DNA of 64,000 bases from Lepus europaeus (lineage: Eukaryota > Chordata > Mammalia > Lagomorpha > Leporidae), in assembly GCF_033115175.1 (NCBI RefSeq), contig NC_084838.1:63270468-63334467 (forward strand). The letters are read 5' to 3'. Shown one piece after another: positions 21,855-33,312 of this stretch (the stretch's first letter is position 1; every line of letters starts with the position of its first letter). Position numbers and translations under genes: made by a program. Under the pieces are notes generated by a model. That model was not told the DNA's origin, ran no database searches, and saw only the letters and a program-made list of their open reading frames with translations.

Positions 21855-22332
21855 TTTTTTTTAAGATTGAGAACAGATTTTATTCATTTAATAGGTACAG
21901 TTTCAAGAAGATAACCATACTTCTCTCACTAGCTTGCTCTCACCCAATCCCCCTCTCTCCCTCCCCTCTCTTCATCAGTTTTTACAAACATAATGCTAAT
22001 CCACTCTATATCCACAGGCTTAATTTTCCACTACTCATAATATTCAACAACTAAACAGTAGGAAGTCCACAGTTACACAGGGGTATAAACTTGAGCTAAA
22101 AATAACAATCATATTTCAAAGTGATCATTTTGTTCCTATATATTTTTTTGTATTTTATATTAGCTATCACATTACAGAGAAAATATATATACTTTTTTTC
22201 TTTTTGATACTGGCTTATTTCACTAAGAATAAGGGTTTCCAGTTGCTTCCATTTTGTTGCAAAAGGCAGGATTTCCTTTTTTATGTCTTAGAATTTCATA
22301 GTGTATATATACATATACCACAAGTCATATCT
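21855..22332 (-). mobile_element. Old L1: 3' UTR and ORF2 end, minus strand
   Basis: C-rich complement of a G-rich 3' UTR (CCCCCTCTCTCCCTCCCCTC) is followed by the ORF2 terminus complement (TAGCTATCACATTACAGAG, CTTATTTCACTAAGAATAAG, TTCCATTTTGTTGCAAAAGG). The family is older than the near-consensus copies. Confidence 0.75.
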
Positions 22333-22732
22333 AAAAATGTGATTCTATGCCGGCATCATGGCTCACTTGGCTAATCCTCCACCTGCGGTGCTGGCACCCC
22401 GGGTTCCAGTCCTGGTTGGGGCGTCGGATTCTGTCCCGGTTGCTCCTTTTCCAGTCCAGCTCTCTGCTGTGGCCCTGGAAGGCAGTGAAGGATGGCCCAA
22501 GTGCTTGGGCCCTGCACCCGCATGGGAGACCAGGAGGAAGCTATTGACTCCTGGCTTCAGATCAGCTCAGCAAACCAGCCACAGTGCATCAGCTGTAGCG
22601 ACCATTTGCGGGGGGAACCAATGGAAAAGGAAGACCTTTCTCTCTGTCTCTCTCTTTCTCAATGTCTAACTCTGCATGTTAAAAGAAAATAATAAAATAA
22701 AATAAATAAAAAAATAAAAATGTGATTCCATG
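22333..22732 (+). mobile_element. CSINE with 17-bp target duplication
   Basis: AAAAATGTGATTCTATG (22333-22349) and AAAAATGTGATTCCATG (22716-22732) flank a full plus-strand CSINE with CCGGCATCATGGCTCAC head, CT-rich block, GTCTAACTCTGCATG and an (AAATA)n tail. Three copies of the phrase CTTGGGCCCTGCACC-type body are shared with other young CSINEs in the window. Confidence 0.93.
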
Positions 22733-24926
22733 TGTCTGTTATCAGGCTCAAAACCAAGGAAGAATGTCTAAAATCAGATGCAGGTGCTGAAGCATAAACT
22801 TTGGTTAGTTCCATACAAACTTTATTAGGAATTTCAAAGCCACAAAAAGTCACTTTTGTTATGGTTGACTGACTGGAATTTCCTTAAGTTTTTTCTTATT
22901 GAGTATGCATAATAAAACTATTAGGTTATTTATATATATATATATTTATATATATTTATAAAATGTTATATATATATGGTTAGATGATAAGGTGTTAATT
23001 TAAACATTATCAATATTCATTGCATCCAGAGAACATTTTACGGTCAGAAATATTCTGAATTAATATGAAAACCTTTCTTATTATAAATCACAATTGATGG
23101 TATTCAACTCTGCCTAACATAATGTTAGCACATAATAAGTTTACAATATTGTACAGCTGACTTTAGTATAAGTTCAAAGAAAATACACAAGAAACTGCAA
23201 TACTTGTTATTTTTTCCAATAAGACACTTAGGAAATTTTGGTGACTCCTTCCCCCCAACAAATTAGTTCACATGCACAAATTAGTGCATGAATGGTACAT
23301 GTAATGGTTTAAGACAGAAAGTGGTTATGCCAAAAATGTAAAAAAAAAAAATCACACACCCACAAAAATGGAAAGTTCATACTTTATATGAATGGAAGTA
23401 CATTTCAACCATCCTACTTAATATGGTATTCTTTTTTAATATTTTATTTGATGGGACATACTTCTATCTCATTTTTTCATCATAACATATCTGTGAATTG
23501 CAGCAATGACTTTCCAACATGAAAGAAATAAAAGCTCCAAAAATTTAGACTTTTCAAATTTGTAAGCCTGTGTCACAAAAATGAATTCCATTTTTCTTAT
23601 TATAGGTATAAAATTATCCCAATTATAAGATAAGTATATTATACTTTTTAATGTACATATTAATTAAAATTCATTTGTATTACCTTGTAAAACATCAACT
23701 CAGAGACTGTAAGTCAGGTATTAAGGACTGCAAATGTAAATGCATTTGACTATATTAACTATTCATGAACTATTTTGCAGTCGGTCATAATTAGGATGTA
23801 AGAATGACAAGTAGTTTTGGATAATTATGATCACAAAACTATTCTTCCAAAATACATCGATTTCTTACTATCAAAATAGTTCTACAAAAACCTTTGTTTC
23901 CAAAAATACAGTTTTTTTTAACAAAAACTGCCATAATCAATCTGTATGCCCACTGAGAGGAAAATATGATTGCTTCTCTCCACAGTAAGAACTTTTTAGA
24001 GAATAATGTTACAGTTATACCTCAAGTTTTTTCCCAAGAGACTTCTCTGCTGCTCATGCTATTTGAATATATTGTGCATTGTTATTATCATCTTCCCCAT
24101 TTTTCCTCTGAAACTTAGGAGTTTTGTAAATTCAGTAGCATAGTTCTGCAAAGCATGAGGATGCTAGCAATCTGGGCCCAATGAAGAAAATATTTTTAGA
24201 TAATTTTTATTATTTTTCTTAAGACATAATCATTGGTAACAAATGAAAACCATAATATTTGATTATGTATCACATCATTTGTACTACAGGATAATCACTA
24301 ATGAGTTCTTAAATATGTTTGTCGTTGGAGTTTTAAATGCTTTATGTTATATAGAAGCAGAAAAAAAGTTTTTCTAAAAGTTTTCTGGTACATCGGGCTG
24401 CTCCTTTCTTTGTCTCGGCTGATACAGCACACTGTTTTGGGAGCTTTTCTTGTGTTTGGCAGGTGTTTCTGGCTTGCCAGTTTTTCATCTCCAACTTTTG
24501 GATACATGAAACAAACAAAAAATATCTCAGGAAACTCGCCGCTGTGATGTACCTTGCTTTTTAGGTTACTTAGCCTTTCTTTCTCTCTTCTTAAGTTGAT
24601 TCCGTATATAATATCAAATGATTTTAGTTAAATGTAGCAGGAGATTCAGGGAAAAATATGTCTTTTTCATTATCCTAGAAGTGGAAGTCTTATTTTAACT
24701 GGTAACTGATGTAGTCTGAAGCTGAAGATAACCTAAACTTAAGTGTGATAAAATATTATATAATCAGTTTATGAAATCATATCCTAAAATGAAAGAGAAT
24801 GAAATACAACACTGATGACCCCTACGTATATAACATTGAGAGAAATAGTGAAAATTAAACAAATATACAGTAAATTATTTCATAGAACTGAGAAATGGAA
24901 GGGGATAAAATAAAGATTGAAAGGTA
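22733..24926. other. Long AT-rich single-copy stretch
   Basis: No gene recognised. A (TA)n-like run lies at about 22926-22978. Overlapping frames of about 70 codons at 24298-24547 on opposite strands show no known protein and no paired splice sites. Confidence 0.5.
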
Positions 24927-25255
24927 GGGGCCGGAGCTGTGGCTCGCTTGGTTAATCCTCCACCTGCGGCGCCAGTATCCCATATGGGCGTCGGGTTCTA
25001 GCCCTGGTTGATTCTCCTCCAGTCCAACTCTCTGCTGTGGCCCAGGAAGGCAGTGGAGGATGGCCCAAGTGCTTGGGCCCCTGCACCCACATGGGAGACA
25101 AGGAGGAAGCACCTGGCACCTGACTCCTGGCTTCGGATCAGCGTAGCTCTGGCCATAGCAGCCATTTGGGGCGTGAACCAAAAGAAGGAAGACCTTTCTC
25201 TCTGTCTCTCTCTTACTGTCTAACTCTATCTGTCAAATAAATAAAAAGAAAAAAA
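24927..25255 (+). mobile_element. CSINE, full length, plus strand
   Basis: GGGGCCGGAGCTGTGGCTC head, CTCTCTGTCTCTCTCTTACT and TGTCAAATAAATAAAAAGAA tail. The open frames on both strands within it are SINE frames, not genes. Confidence 0.93.
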
Positions 25256-25329
25256 TAAGGGAGGTAGCATGAAGGAGACTGTGTCTAGAAATATTTTTAT
25301 CTTCAATTATTGCTTTTATACAAAGCTGT

Positions 25330-25508
25330 ACAATCAGGCCTCCCACCTGAGCGCAGGGGCCTAAGGACCTGGGCCATATTCTACTGCTTTCCCAGGCCAT
25401 AGCAGAGAGCTGGATTGGAAGTGGAGCAGCCAGTATTTGAACAGGTGCCCATATGGGATGTGGGCACTGTAAGCAGCAGTTTACCTACTACACCACAGTG
25501 CTGGCCCC
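25330..25508 (-). mobile_element. CSINE, truncated, minus strand
   Basis: Only the head-proximal half is present, from CAATCAGGCCTCCCACC to CACCACAGTGCTGGCCCC. The tail half is missing. Confidence 0.85.
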
Positions 25509-26417
25509 AGCAGATTCATTCTGAATTGAACCTAGCTATGTCTGATAACCCCTGAGTACTTCACAGAAGTGCATATAGGTCAAGCAGAAATCAGCCAATG
25601 CATAAACACATCCTACCACAAACTGACCTCTCAAAACACACTGACCTCCCAACACATGATTTACATATTGTTCAGATTTTATGATCCTTTGTTACTTAAT
25701 CATTCTGTGGGTAGTTGATATATATGGTATATATATACACACACATACAAAATACATAATAGCAGTGACAATAGTCTTAGAGGACCCAGAGTACTGTGAG
25801 AGAGATTTTGCATTGCAGAATGTCAGGGAAATGCATTCAAATGAAGTGGTATGTTCTGTGCTGTTCCTGGTCCCAATGGCTTAGTTTCATTTTCATTGGA
25901 TCACAGAACTAAATAGCTTAACTAAAATAGTAACTGTAGTTGTTAAAGATTTAAAATATATTATAATTTTTAAAACCAAGCCCTTATAGAAAGTAATGTA
26001 CAGTAAACTTAGATGATGATATCTATGCAATTCTAGATAGATGTAGATGAATACATAATAGATAAACCAACTGACTATGAGAATCAAGAAATATTACAAA
26101 TTGTCTTCACATTGAGCCATCGAGACATGGAGGCATTAATTAAATATTCATCAGCCCACCCATGGCTGATTGGTTGAATGAGTATTTCATTAGGTAGATG
26201 GAGGGTGTTTGGAAGGACAAAAAGAAAAAAGATGACCAGATAGATAGATAGATAGATAGATAATAATTTTTAATTCAAGAATGTAGCCCCTTTCAAAATG
26301 TGCCAGGATTTTGATATGAGATAATATTTTTAAATTTAGTGATTAAAAATTGAAGAAGTACATCTAAATCACTGAAAAAAGGTAGCAGTGTTTTTTTGTT
26401 TACAATTTGTTACTGTT
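25509..26417. other. AT-rich sequence with small microsatellites
   Basis: No gene recognised. A TA/CA run is at about 25718-25760 and a GATA run at 26238-26262. Confidence 0.5.
26238..26262. repeat. (GATA)n microsatellite
   Basis: Six uninterrupted AGAT/GATA units. Confidence 0.9.
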
Positions 26418-26762
26418 AGTGTCATCCTTGTCGCTTAGGGGGTTAAGACAACTCCTGAAAAACTGGCATCCCATATGGGCACCAGTTCAAGTCCTGGCTA
26501 CTCCACCTCCCAACCAGCTCCCTGCTAATATACCTAGGAAAGCAGTGCAGGTGGCCCAAGTATTTGGGCCCCTGCACATGTGTGGGAGACCCAGAAAAAG
26601 CCACTGGTTCATGGTTTCAGCCTAGCCCAGCTCTGACCATTGCTGCCATTTGGGGAGTAAACCAGCTGATTGAAGATCTTTCTCTCTCTCTCTCTCTCCC
26701 TCTCTCTCTATCTTCCCCCTCCCTCCTCTCCTTCTGTCTTTCAAAATAAATAAAGCAATTAT
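26418..26762 (+). mobile_element. CSINE, plus strand, diverged head
   Basis: GGGGGTTAAGACAACTCCTG, CCCATATGGGCACCAGTTCA, a long CT-rich stretch at about 26680-26735 and CTTTCAAAATAAATAAAGC tail. It is the leftmost of four adjoining SINEs. Confidence 0.88.
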
Positions 26763-26763
26763 T

Positions 26764-26850
26764 TTTTGTTATTTATTTGACAGGTAGAGTTATAGACAGT
26801 GAGAGAGAGAGACAGTGAAAGGACTTCCTTCCGTTGGTTCACTCCCCAAA
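26764..26850 (-). mobile_element. CSINE tail-end fragment, minus strand
   Basis: Tail complement and GA-rich block end at TTGGTTCACTCCCCAAA, where a second SINE with its own GA-rich block starts. This is either a truncated copy or an internal duplication. Confidence 0.75.
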
Positions 26851-27147
26851 GTCAGAGTTACACAGAGAGAGGAGAGGCAGAGAGAAGTCTTCCATCTGTT
26901 GGTTCACTCCCCAATTGGCTGCAACAGCCAGAGCTGTGTTGATCTGAAGCCAGGAGCCAGGAGCTTCCTCCAGGTCTCCCACGTGGGTACAGAGGCCCAA
27001 GGGCTTGAGCCATATTCCACTGCTTTCCCAGGCCATATCAGAGAGCTGGATCAGAAGTGTAGCAGCCAGGATTCAAACCAGTGCCCATATGGGATGCTGA
27101 CATTTCAGGTGGCGGCTTTACTTGCTATGCCACAGCCCCGGCCCTGC
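26851..27147 (-). mobile_element. CSINE, minus strand
   Basis: It begins GTCAGAGTTACACAGAGAGA with no T-rich tail of its own and ends GCCACAGCCCCGGCCC, the head complement. The next SINE is inserted at its head. Confidence 0.85.
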
Positions 27148-27506
27148 CCTTTTTTTTTTTTTTTAAGATTTTTTAAATTTACTTGAAAGTCAAGAATTAC
27201 ACAGAGAGGAGGAGAAGCAGAGAGAGAGAGGGAGAGGTCTTCCACCTGCTGATTCACTCCCTAATTGGCTGCAATGGCTGGAACTACACTGATCCGAAGC
27301 CAGGAGCCAGGAGCTTCTTCCAGGTCTCCCACGTGGGTGCAGGAGCCCAAGGACTTGGGCCATCTTCTACTGCTTTCCTAGGCCATAGCAGAGAGCTAGA
27401 TCAGAAGTGGAGCAGCCGGAACTTGAACTGGTACCATATGGGATGCACTTTACTCCAGGACGTTAATCCGCTGTGCCACAGCACCATCCCGGCCCTGCCC
27501 TTTTTT
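27140..27506 (-). mobile_element. CSINE inserted at the head of the previous one
   Basis: GGCCCTGCCCTTTTTT occurs at 27140-27155 and 27491-27506 and brackets a full minus-strand copy (T-run, GA-rich block, body, head complement ending about 27490). The duplication includes the last bases of the preceding SINE, so this copy is the younger. Confidence 0.88.
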
Positions 27507-27563
27507 CAATTTACCATATATATAGTTGTATATGTACAAAATTTTAAACAATATATAAGTATA

Positions 27564-27564
<1 letters not shown>

Positions 27565-27597
<33 letters not shown>
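27565..27597. repeat. (TA)n microsatellite
   Basis: About sixteen uninterrupted TA units. Confidence 0.92.
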
Positions 27598-27599
<2 letters not shown>

Positions 27600-28176
27600 C
27601 TGAGTACCTACAGTTGCTAGCGTCTTCATTTTGTACTTATCTGCATTTTTAATTTTTGAAATAACATATTTTTATATTTGTATTATAGTCAAAGATGATG
27701 CTCCACTAACTAAAGAGTTCAAAAAGTAAAAAAGTAAAAACACCATAGTTAAGCAGCAACATATCAAGTGCTATAAATAATAATTATAGGAAAACATGTC
27801 AATTTCACTCATATGCTGTATTTTTTTAAATTAGCACCAATAATTAAAACTATCTTGGTATAACATTCTTAGCAATTTGACAAAGATACAAAACAAAGAA
27901 AACAAATTATTTGTAGCAATATTGACACAAAGTCATTTTTTTCTTTTTTAAAAAAACACTAACAAATATATGATTTTTACACTTAAATAGTGTTGCATTT
28001 CCACTTTGACAAAATATGTTTAACAAATTTCAGGCTTAGCCATCATTTATAAAGATAAGTTTATGAATTTGGAGCACCTATCGATCTATATATCTACACA
28101 CAAACACACATATAAATTGAAGTTCAACATCCTGAAATTCCTACATAATCACATTATTTTGTATATAGTTGGTGGG

Positions 28177-28218
28177 ATAAAGCTTGAACTTGTTACAATA
28201 AAGCTTGAACTTGTTACA
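28177..28218. repeat. Perfect 21-bp tandem duplication
   Basis: ATAAAGCTTGAACTTGTTAC followed by A occurs twice head to tail without mismatch. Confidence 0.9.
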
Positions 28219-28924
28219 ATAAATCAAGAAAATTGCAAATTATCAAATATTTATTTCTAAATATCAAATTATATTTTGTGCACCCACTAATGGGAAGACT
28301 TTTCTAGCTTCAGTTACAGTTGATCTGGTGACTAGGGTTCATATGTAAGAGTAAGGGTTATTTTGTACTTCGACTGCTTTTTCAAACATTTATTTTTCTA
28401 TCCCTGCTTTTTCCTGTTGTATTCTTTTATAATGTGAACCAAATCCTTGAAATTAGAAACAGAAGATAAAATTGCCTAATTTTTGGAATGAACTTTACTG
28501 TGCAGTTGGGCAAGCAGAGCTAAAGGGACTTCCCCAAGGACATTATGTTGGCTAAGCATAGAGTTATGCTAATAATTGAAGTATTCTGATTTACATCATG
28601 TTAATCTTTTAGGGTTCCAGAATATCATTTCCTACTCATCCATGATATTTTTCTTGGCTTCTAGCCATAAATCTGGAAACTGGTATTGATTTATCTATGA
28701 TACCTAGCAGCAAACAATGAAGAAAACATATACTACTGCTAATTTAAATAATTTATAAATATATACTCAGAACTTAACTATGCATGTTTCAAGAACAAGT
28801 AGTACTGTATTACACTTACAGAGCAGAACCAAATGCTTGACTCTGTAACACTTAAATTTTCTTCGAATTCATTCCTATTTGACAGTTAAATTGTCAGTGT
28901 GTTTAGCTTCCAAACACATTGTTC

Positions 28925-30425
28925 TTTTTTTTTTTCCAAAGACATTTTTATTCAATGAGTACAACTTAAGGAATGTAGATATTCTTCCCATAATACCCAC
29001 CCTCCCACCACCACTCCTAGCCCATCTCCTCCGCCCTCTCCCATTCGAAGCCCCATTCTCCATTAAGATTTGTTTTCAACTAACTTTATACACAGAAGAC
29101 CAACTCTATACTACATACAGATTTCAACAATTCGCATGCATACACACAAAATATAAAAATTTGAGTACAAGTTTTATAGTTAATTATCATAGTACAACTC
29201 ATTGAGGACAGAGGTCCTGCCTGGGGAGCAAGTGCACAGTGATTTTTGTTGTTAATTTAATAATCAACACTCATATATATGACATCAGTGATTACTTGAG
29301 GCTCTTGACATGAGCTGCCAAGACTATGGAAGCCTTTTTTATCCACAGTATCTGTCAGTATTTAGACAAGGCCATAAGCAAAGTGGACATTCTCTCCTCC
29401 CTTCAGAGAAAAGTACATCTTTCTTTGATGACCAATTCTTTCCACTGGGGTCTAACTCACAGAGATCCTTCTTGTAGGACAATATTTTTTGCCATTGTGT
29501 CTTGGCTTTCCATGCCTGAAATGCTCCCATGGGCTTTCAGCCAGGCAAGAATGCCATAAGGATTGACTGTGATGTCAGAGCGCTATTTAGAATGATTGTA
29601 ATTCTAGAAATTTGCTGTGTGGACTGCTTCCCATATTAGAACATTCTCACCTTTTTAATTCCATCTATTGTTATTACCAGACACTTGATCTTATTTATAT
29701 GATTCCTTTAACTCTTTTTTTTTTTTTTTTGACAGGCAGAGTGGACAGTGAGAGAGACAGACAGAGAGAAAGGTCTTCCTTTGCCGTTGGTTCACCCTCC
29801 AACAGCTGCCGCAGCCGGCGTGCTGCAGCTGGCGCACCGCACTGATCCGAAGGCAGGAGCCAGGTGCTTATCCTGATCTCCCATGGGGTGCAGGGCCCAA
29901 GCACTTGGGCCATCCTCCACTGCACTCCCTGACCACAGCAGAGAGCTGGCCTGGAAAAGAGGCAACCAGTACAGAATCTGGCGCCCTGACTGGGACTAGA
30001 ACCTGGAGTGCCAGCGCCGCTAGGCGGAGGATTGGCCTATTGAGCTGCGGCGCTGGCCTCCTTTAACTCTTAATATTATCACTTTAATACTTAAGATGGC
30101 ATTAGTAACACCCAGCTTAATGGGATTCAGAGTCCCATGGCGAGTTTTTAGCTGTACCCTTAAAAGTAAGTCTATAAGAATGTATTTAGAACTACATAGC
30201 TTTGTAGTTTCAAACTTTCTTTTCCCTGTCTTATTCTCACTTTTATTTTTTACTGGGATCTATTTTCAATTGACTTTATACACATATGATTACTTCTATG
30301 TTAAGTAAAGAGTTCAACCAATGGTATTAAGAAGAAAACAAACAAACAAACAAATAAAAAACTTGTTCCTCAGTAGTCAAGACAAGAGCTGTTCTTTAAC
30401 ATATGATTTATCAATGTCAGGAGTA
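28925..30425 (-). mobile_element. L1 3' UTR, older subfamily, split by a SINE
   Basis: T-run, then the complement of an L1 3' UTR (TATACACAGAAGACCAACTC, ACTGTGCACTTG complement, GGAAGCCTTTTTTATCC, CTTGGCTTTCCATGCCTGAA) in the same order as the young copies but more diverged. It resumes after the SINE at 29717-30058 and fades out near 30425. No ORF2 is seen. Confidence 0.8.
29704..30071 (-). mobile_element. CSINE with 13-bp target duplication inside the L1
   Basis: TCCTTTAACTCTT at 29704-29716 and 30059-30071 flanks a full minus-strand copy ending CTGCGGCGCTGGCC. It is younger than the L1 it interrupts. Confidence 0.95.
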
Positions 30426-31512
30426 ATTTAATAAGAGAGTTTTCTTCGTCCAGAATACAAGAACTACACTTGCAGATTCAATCAAAAATTATTTTTAGTG
30501 ATAAAAATGTTAAATGTCTTATTTTGTTCCTTAAAAGAGGACTGTTTTTCTCCTAGTAAAAAAAAAGCAGACCAAAAAAGATATTGAATGCAAAGTTGAA
30601 ACAAGTTAAAGGCCAAAAATTGCAAAGCTCTTCTTTTGAAGACACTTGAAAGGGAGACTAAAAAAGCATTACTATCAAAGATGCCAAGTTTTAAGTGATG
30701 CTCTGGGATATGTGAAATTTTGTCACATAGATATTTTTAAGACACATTGAAAAAATATACTAATAATTAGATCTTGCATGGCTTTTTTAAAATTCAAAAT
30801 ACCTTACAAAAATTAGCTGATAAATCTTGAATTCATCACTTTGAGATGGGTGGTGTAATTAAATACTGTATATCAGAAATGCATTAGATATGATTAAGGA
30901 CAATAGATATCACCATGGTAACAAGCACACCACAGGTCCAATACCGAAATCCTTACTTGTGCAAAATGTTCAGTGGTTTTAATGAGCATTCTCTGTGAAT
31001 CCAGATCCAAATTGTGCCCCATGTGCTTGCTTCTTTGGGAAACGTTTGAACTCAGTATTGCTTTATTCTTGTTAACTGTCTGTAGTACAGCACATGTGAG
31101 CCACCCACAACAGCATGGGGTAATTTAGGCTGATATTGCAATTACATTTAGATTTTTACCATCTGGGTCAAGCAAATGAATTACAAATAAGTCTGATCTC
31201 TTGTGAGGTGTGGCCTAGTCTAATAAAAAATAAATACAATGAAAGTCGTTTTTGAACATGTGGGTGTTCTTTTTTTTTTTTTTTTTTGGTTGTGTGCGTG
31301 TGTTTGGTTATTATTCTGTGAGTATTGCATTGAATTCTACGTGCTATCATTAGTATTGCACTGTCCTAATAAATGAATATATGCTTTAAGTCTTAGTTAA
31401 ACTCTGCATTGGTGGTCCTTGGAAATTCTCATTAGAGTATATAAAGCAGTTTTTCTTCACTGAACTCTTTGCATTTAGAAAGCTTTCAGCATTCATTATA
31501 AGAAAAACAACA
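30426..31512. other. Single-copy-looking sequence; possible conserved element
   Basis: No repeat recognised apart from a T-run at about 31270-31289. The part at about 30890-31210 is more base-balanced than its neighbours and contains an X-box-like palindrome. No coding signal. Confidence 0.45.
30909..30922. promoter_or_regulatory. X-box-like palindrome (RFX-type site)
   Basis: ATCACCATGGTAAC is close to the RFX consensus GTTRCCATGGYAAC, with one half site perfect. A single site is weak evidence for function. Confidence 0.3.
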
Positions 31513-31858
31513 GGGGCCAGCACTGTGGCACAGTAGGTTAAGTCTCCGCCTAGGGCGCCAACATCCCCTACGGGCACCAGTTAGTGTCATGGCTGCTCAT
31601 CATCTGATCCAGTTCTCTGCTATGGCCTGGGAAAGCAGAGAAATATGGCTCAAGTTCTTGGCACCTAGCATCCTCGTGGGAGACCTGAAAGAAACTCCTG
31701 GCTCATGGCTTTAGATGGGCCAAGTTCTGGCCATTGTGGTCATTTGGGTAGTTAACCAGCAGATGGAAGATTCTCTCTCTCTCTCTTTGTCTCTCTCTGT
31801 CTCCCTCTGTCTGTTAGTAACTCTGATTTTCAAATAAATAAATAAATCTTTAAAAAAA
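31513..31858 (+). mobile_element. CSINE, plus strand
   Basis: GGGGCCAGCACTGTGGCACA head, CT-rich block at about 31772-31815 and CAAATAAATAAATAAATC tail. It abuts the 5' end of an L1 fragment. Confidence 0.92.
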
Positions 31859-33010
31859 TGATAGAGAAGAACAAAAACCCTATGGCCATCTCAATAGATG
31901 CAGAGAAAGCAATTGGTAAGATTTAACACCCCTTCATGATAAAAACCCTCCACAAATGGAATAGAAAAAACACACATCAAAAATTTAAAGTCTATAAATG
32001 GTGAAACAACAACCAATAACATATTGAATGGGGAAAAGCAAAAAGTATTTCCCTTTATATCTGGAACAAGGCAAGGATGTTAACTTTCACCACTCGTATT
32101 CAATATAATACTGGAAGTTTCCACAAGAGCACTTAGGAGAAATAAATAAAGGGCATCAAAATTTGAAAAAAAGGAAATCAAATTATCCCTGTTTGCTATG
32201 ACATGCTTTAGTACATGAGAAAACCTAAATAGTCCACAACAATCTGTTAGAATTGGCCAATTAAATGAAAAGATACAGGTTACAAAATGAACATAAAAAA
32301 ATAATTGTAACTTTTTATGTGCTAATGATAAACTCATTGAAAGAGAAATCAAGAAATAAATGCCAGGGGCCAGTGCTGTGGTGTAGTGGGTAAAACTGCA
32401 GCCTGCAGTGCCAGTGTCCCATATGGGTGCCTGTTTGTGTCCCTGCTGCTCCAGTTCTGATATGGCTCTCTGCAGCGGTCTGGGAAGGCAGTGGAAGATG
32501 ACCCAAAATCTTGGGCCCCTGCCCCCATAATGGAGAGCCTGAAGAATCTCCTGGCTCTTGGCTTTGGATCAGCTGAGCTCCAGCTATTGTGGCCATTTGG
32601 GTAGTGAACCAACAGATGAAAGACCTCTCTCTCTTTCTCTTTCTGCTTCCCCATCTCTCTGTGTAGTTCTGACTTAAAATAAATAAATAAATCTTAAAAA
32701 CAAAAAGAAAGAAATCTTGTTCATAATAGCTGCAAAAAATCAACTAGTTAGGAATGAATTTAATTTAAAAAGTGATAGATCTATACAATTAAATATATCA
32801 AACATTGCTAAAAGAAATCATCAAGAACATACAAAAAAATGGGAAAACATTCCCTGCTCATGGATTGGAAGAATAAATATTATTAAAATGTCTATATTAC
32901 TTAAAGCAATCTACACATTCAATATAATCCCTATCAAAATAAGAATGACATTCTTTACAGAATTAGAAAAAAACTATCCTAAAATTCATATGGAATAACA
33001 AAAGAATTGA
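31859..33010 (+). mobile_element. L1 ORF2 fragment, split by a SINE
   Basis: Forward ORF2 sequence starts at AACAAAAACCCTATGGCCAT (reverse-transcriptase region, ATAGATGCAGAGAAAGCAAT) and resumes after the SINE at 32366-32709 with TTCATAATAGCTGCAAAAAA and CATGGATTGGAAGAATAAAT. The frame at 32717-32998 encodes [20 protein letters not shown], an L1 ORF2 hallmark, but the coding sequence is otherwise interrupted. Both ends are truncated. Confidence 0.85.
32366..32709 (+). mobile_element. CSINE inserted in L1 ORF2
   Basis: GGGGCCAGTGCTGTGGTGTA head, CTCTCTCTTTCTCTTTCTGC block and AAATAAATAAATAAATCTTA tail. L1 coding sequence lies on both sides in register. Confidence 0.93.
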
Positions 33011-33037
33011 ATTTGTTAAAAAAAAAAAAAACTAATT

Positions 33038-33312
33038 AGGGATCAGTGCTGTGGCACAGTGCCAGAATCCCATATGGGCACCGATTCGAGACCCCCTTCT
33101 CCACTTCCTATCCAGCTTCCAGCTATGGCCTGGGAAAGCACTGGCATGGGAGACCCAGAAAAAGCTCCTGGCACCTGGTTTCAGATCTGCCCAATTCTGA
33201 CTTTTGTGGCCATTTGGAGAATGAACCAGAGGATCGAAGATCCCCCTCCCTCTTTCTCTCTTCCTCTGTCTCTCTCTCTCTGCCTTTCAAATAAATAATT
33301 CAATCTTAAAGA
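33038..33312 (+). mobile_element. CSINE with internal deletions
   Basis: A short head (GGGATCAGTGCTGTGGCACA) is joined directly to the CCCATATGGGCACCG block, and part of the mid body is missing. The tail is CAAATAAATAATTCAATC. ACTAATTA before and ACTAATCA after may be the target duplication. Confidence 0.88.

Larger units (their letters stand above)
27507..28924. other. AT-rich sequence with microsatellite and a short tandem duplication
   Basis: No gene recognised. See the (TA)n run at 27565-27597 and the 21-bp duplication at 28177-28218. Confidence 0.5.

Noticed and set aside
24344..24547. Overlapping 67- and 69-codon frames on opposite strands with TTGGC and GCCA words suggestive of an NFI site
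   Set aside because: The half-sites are not at the five-base spacing NFI needs, and neither frame has splice sites or known similarity.
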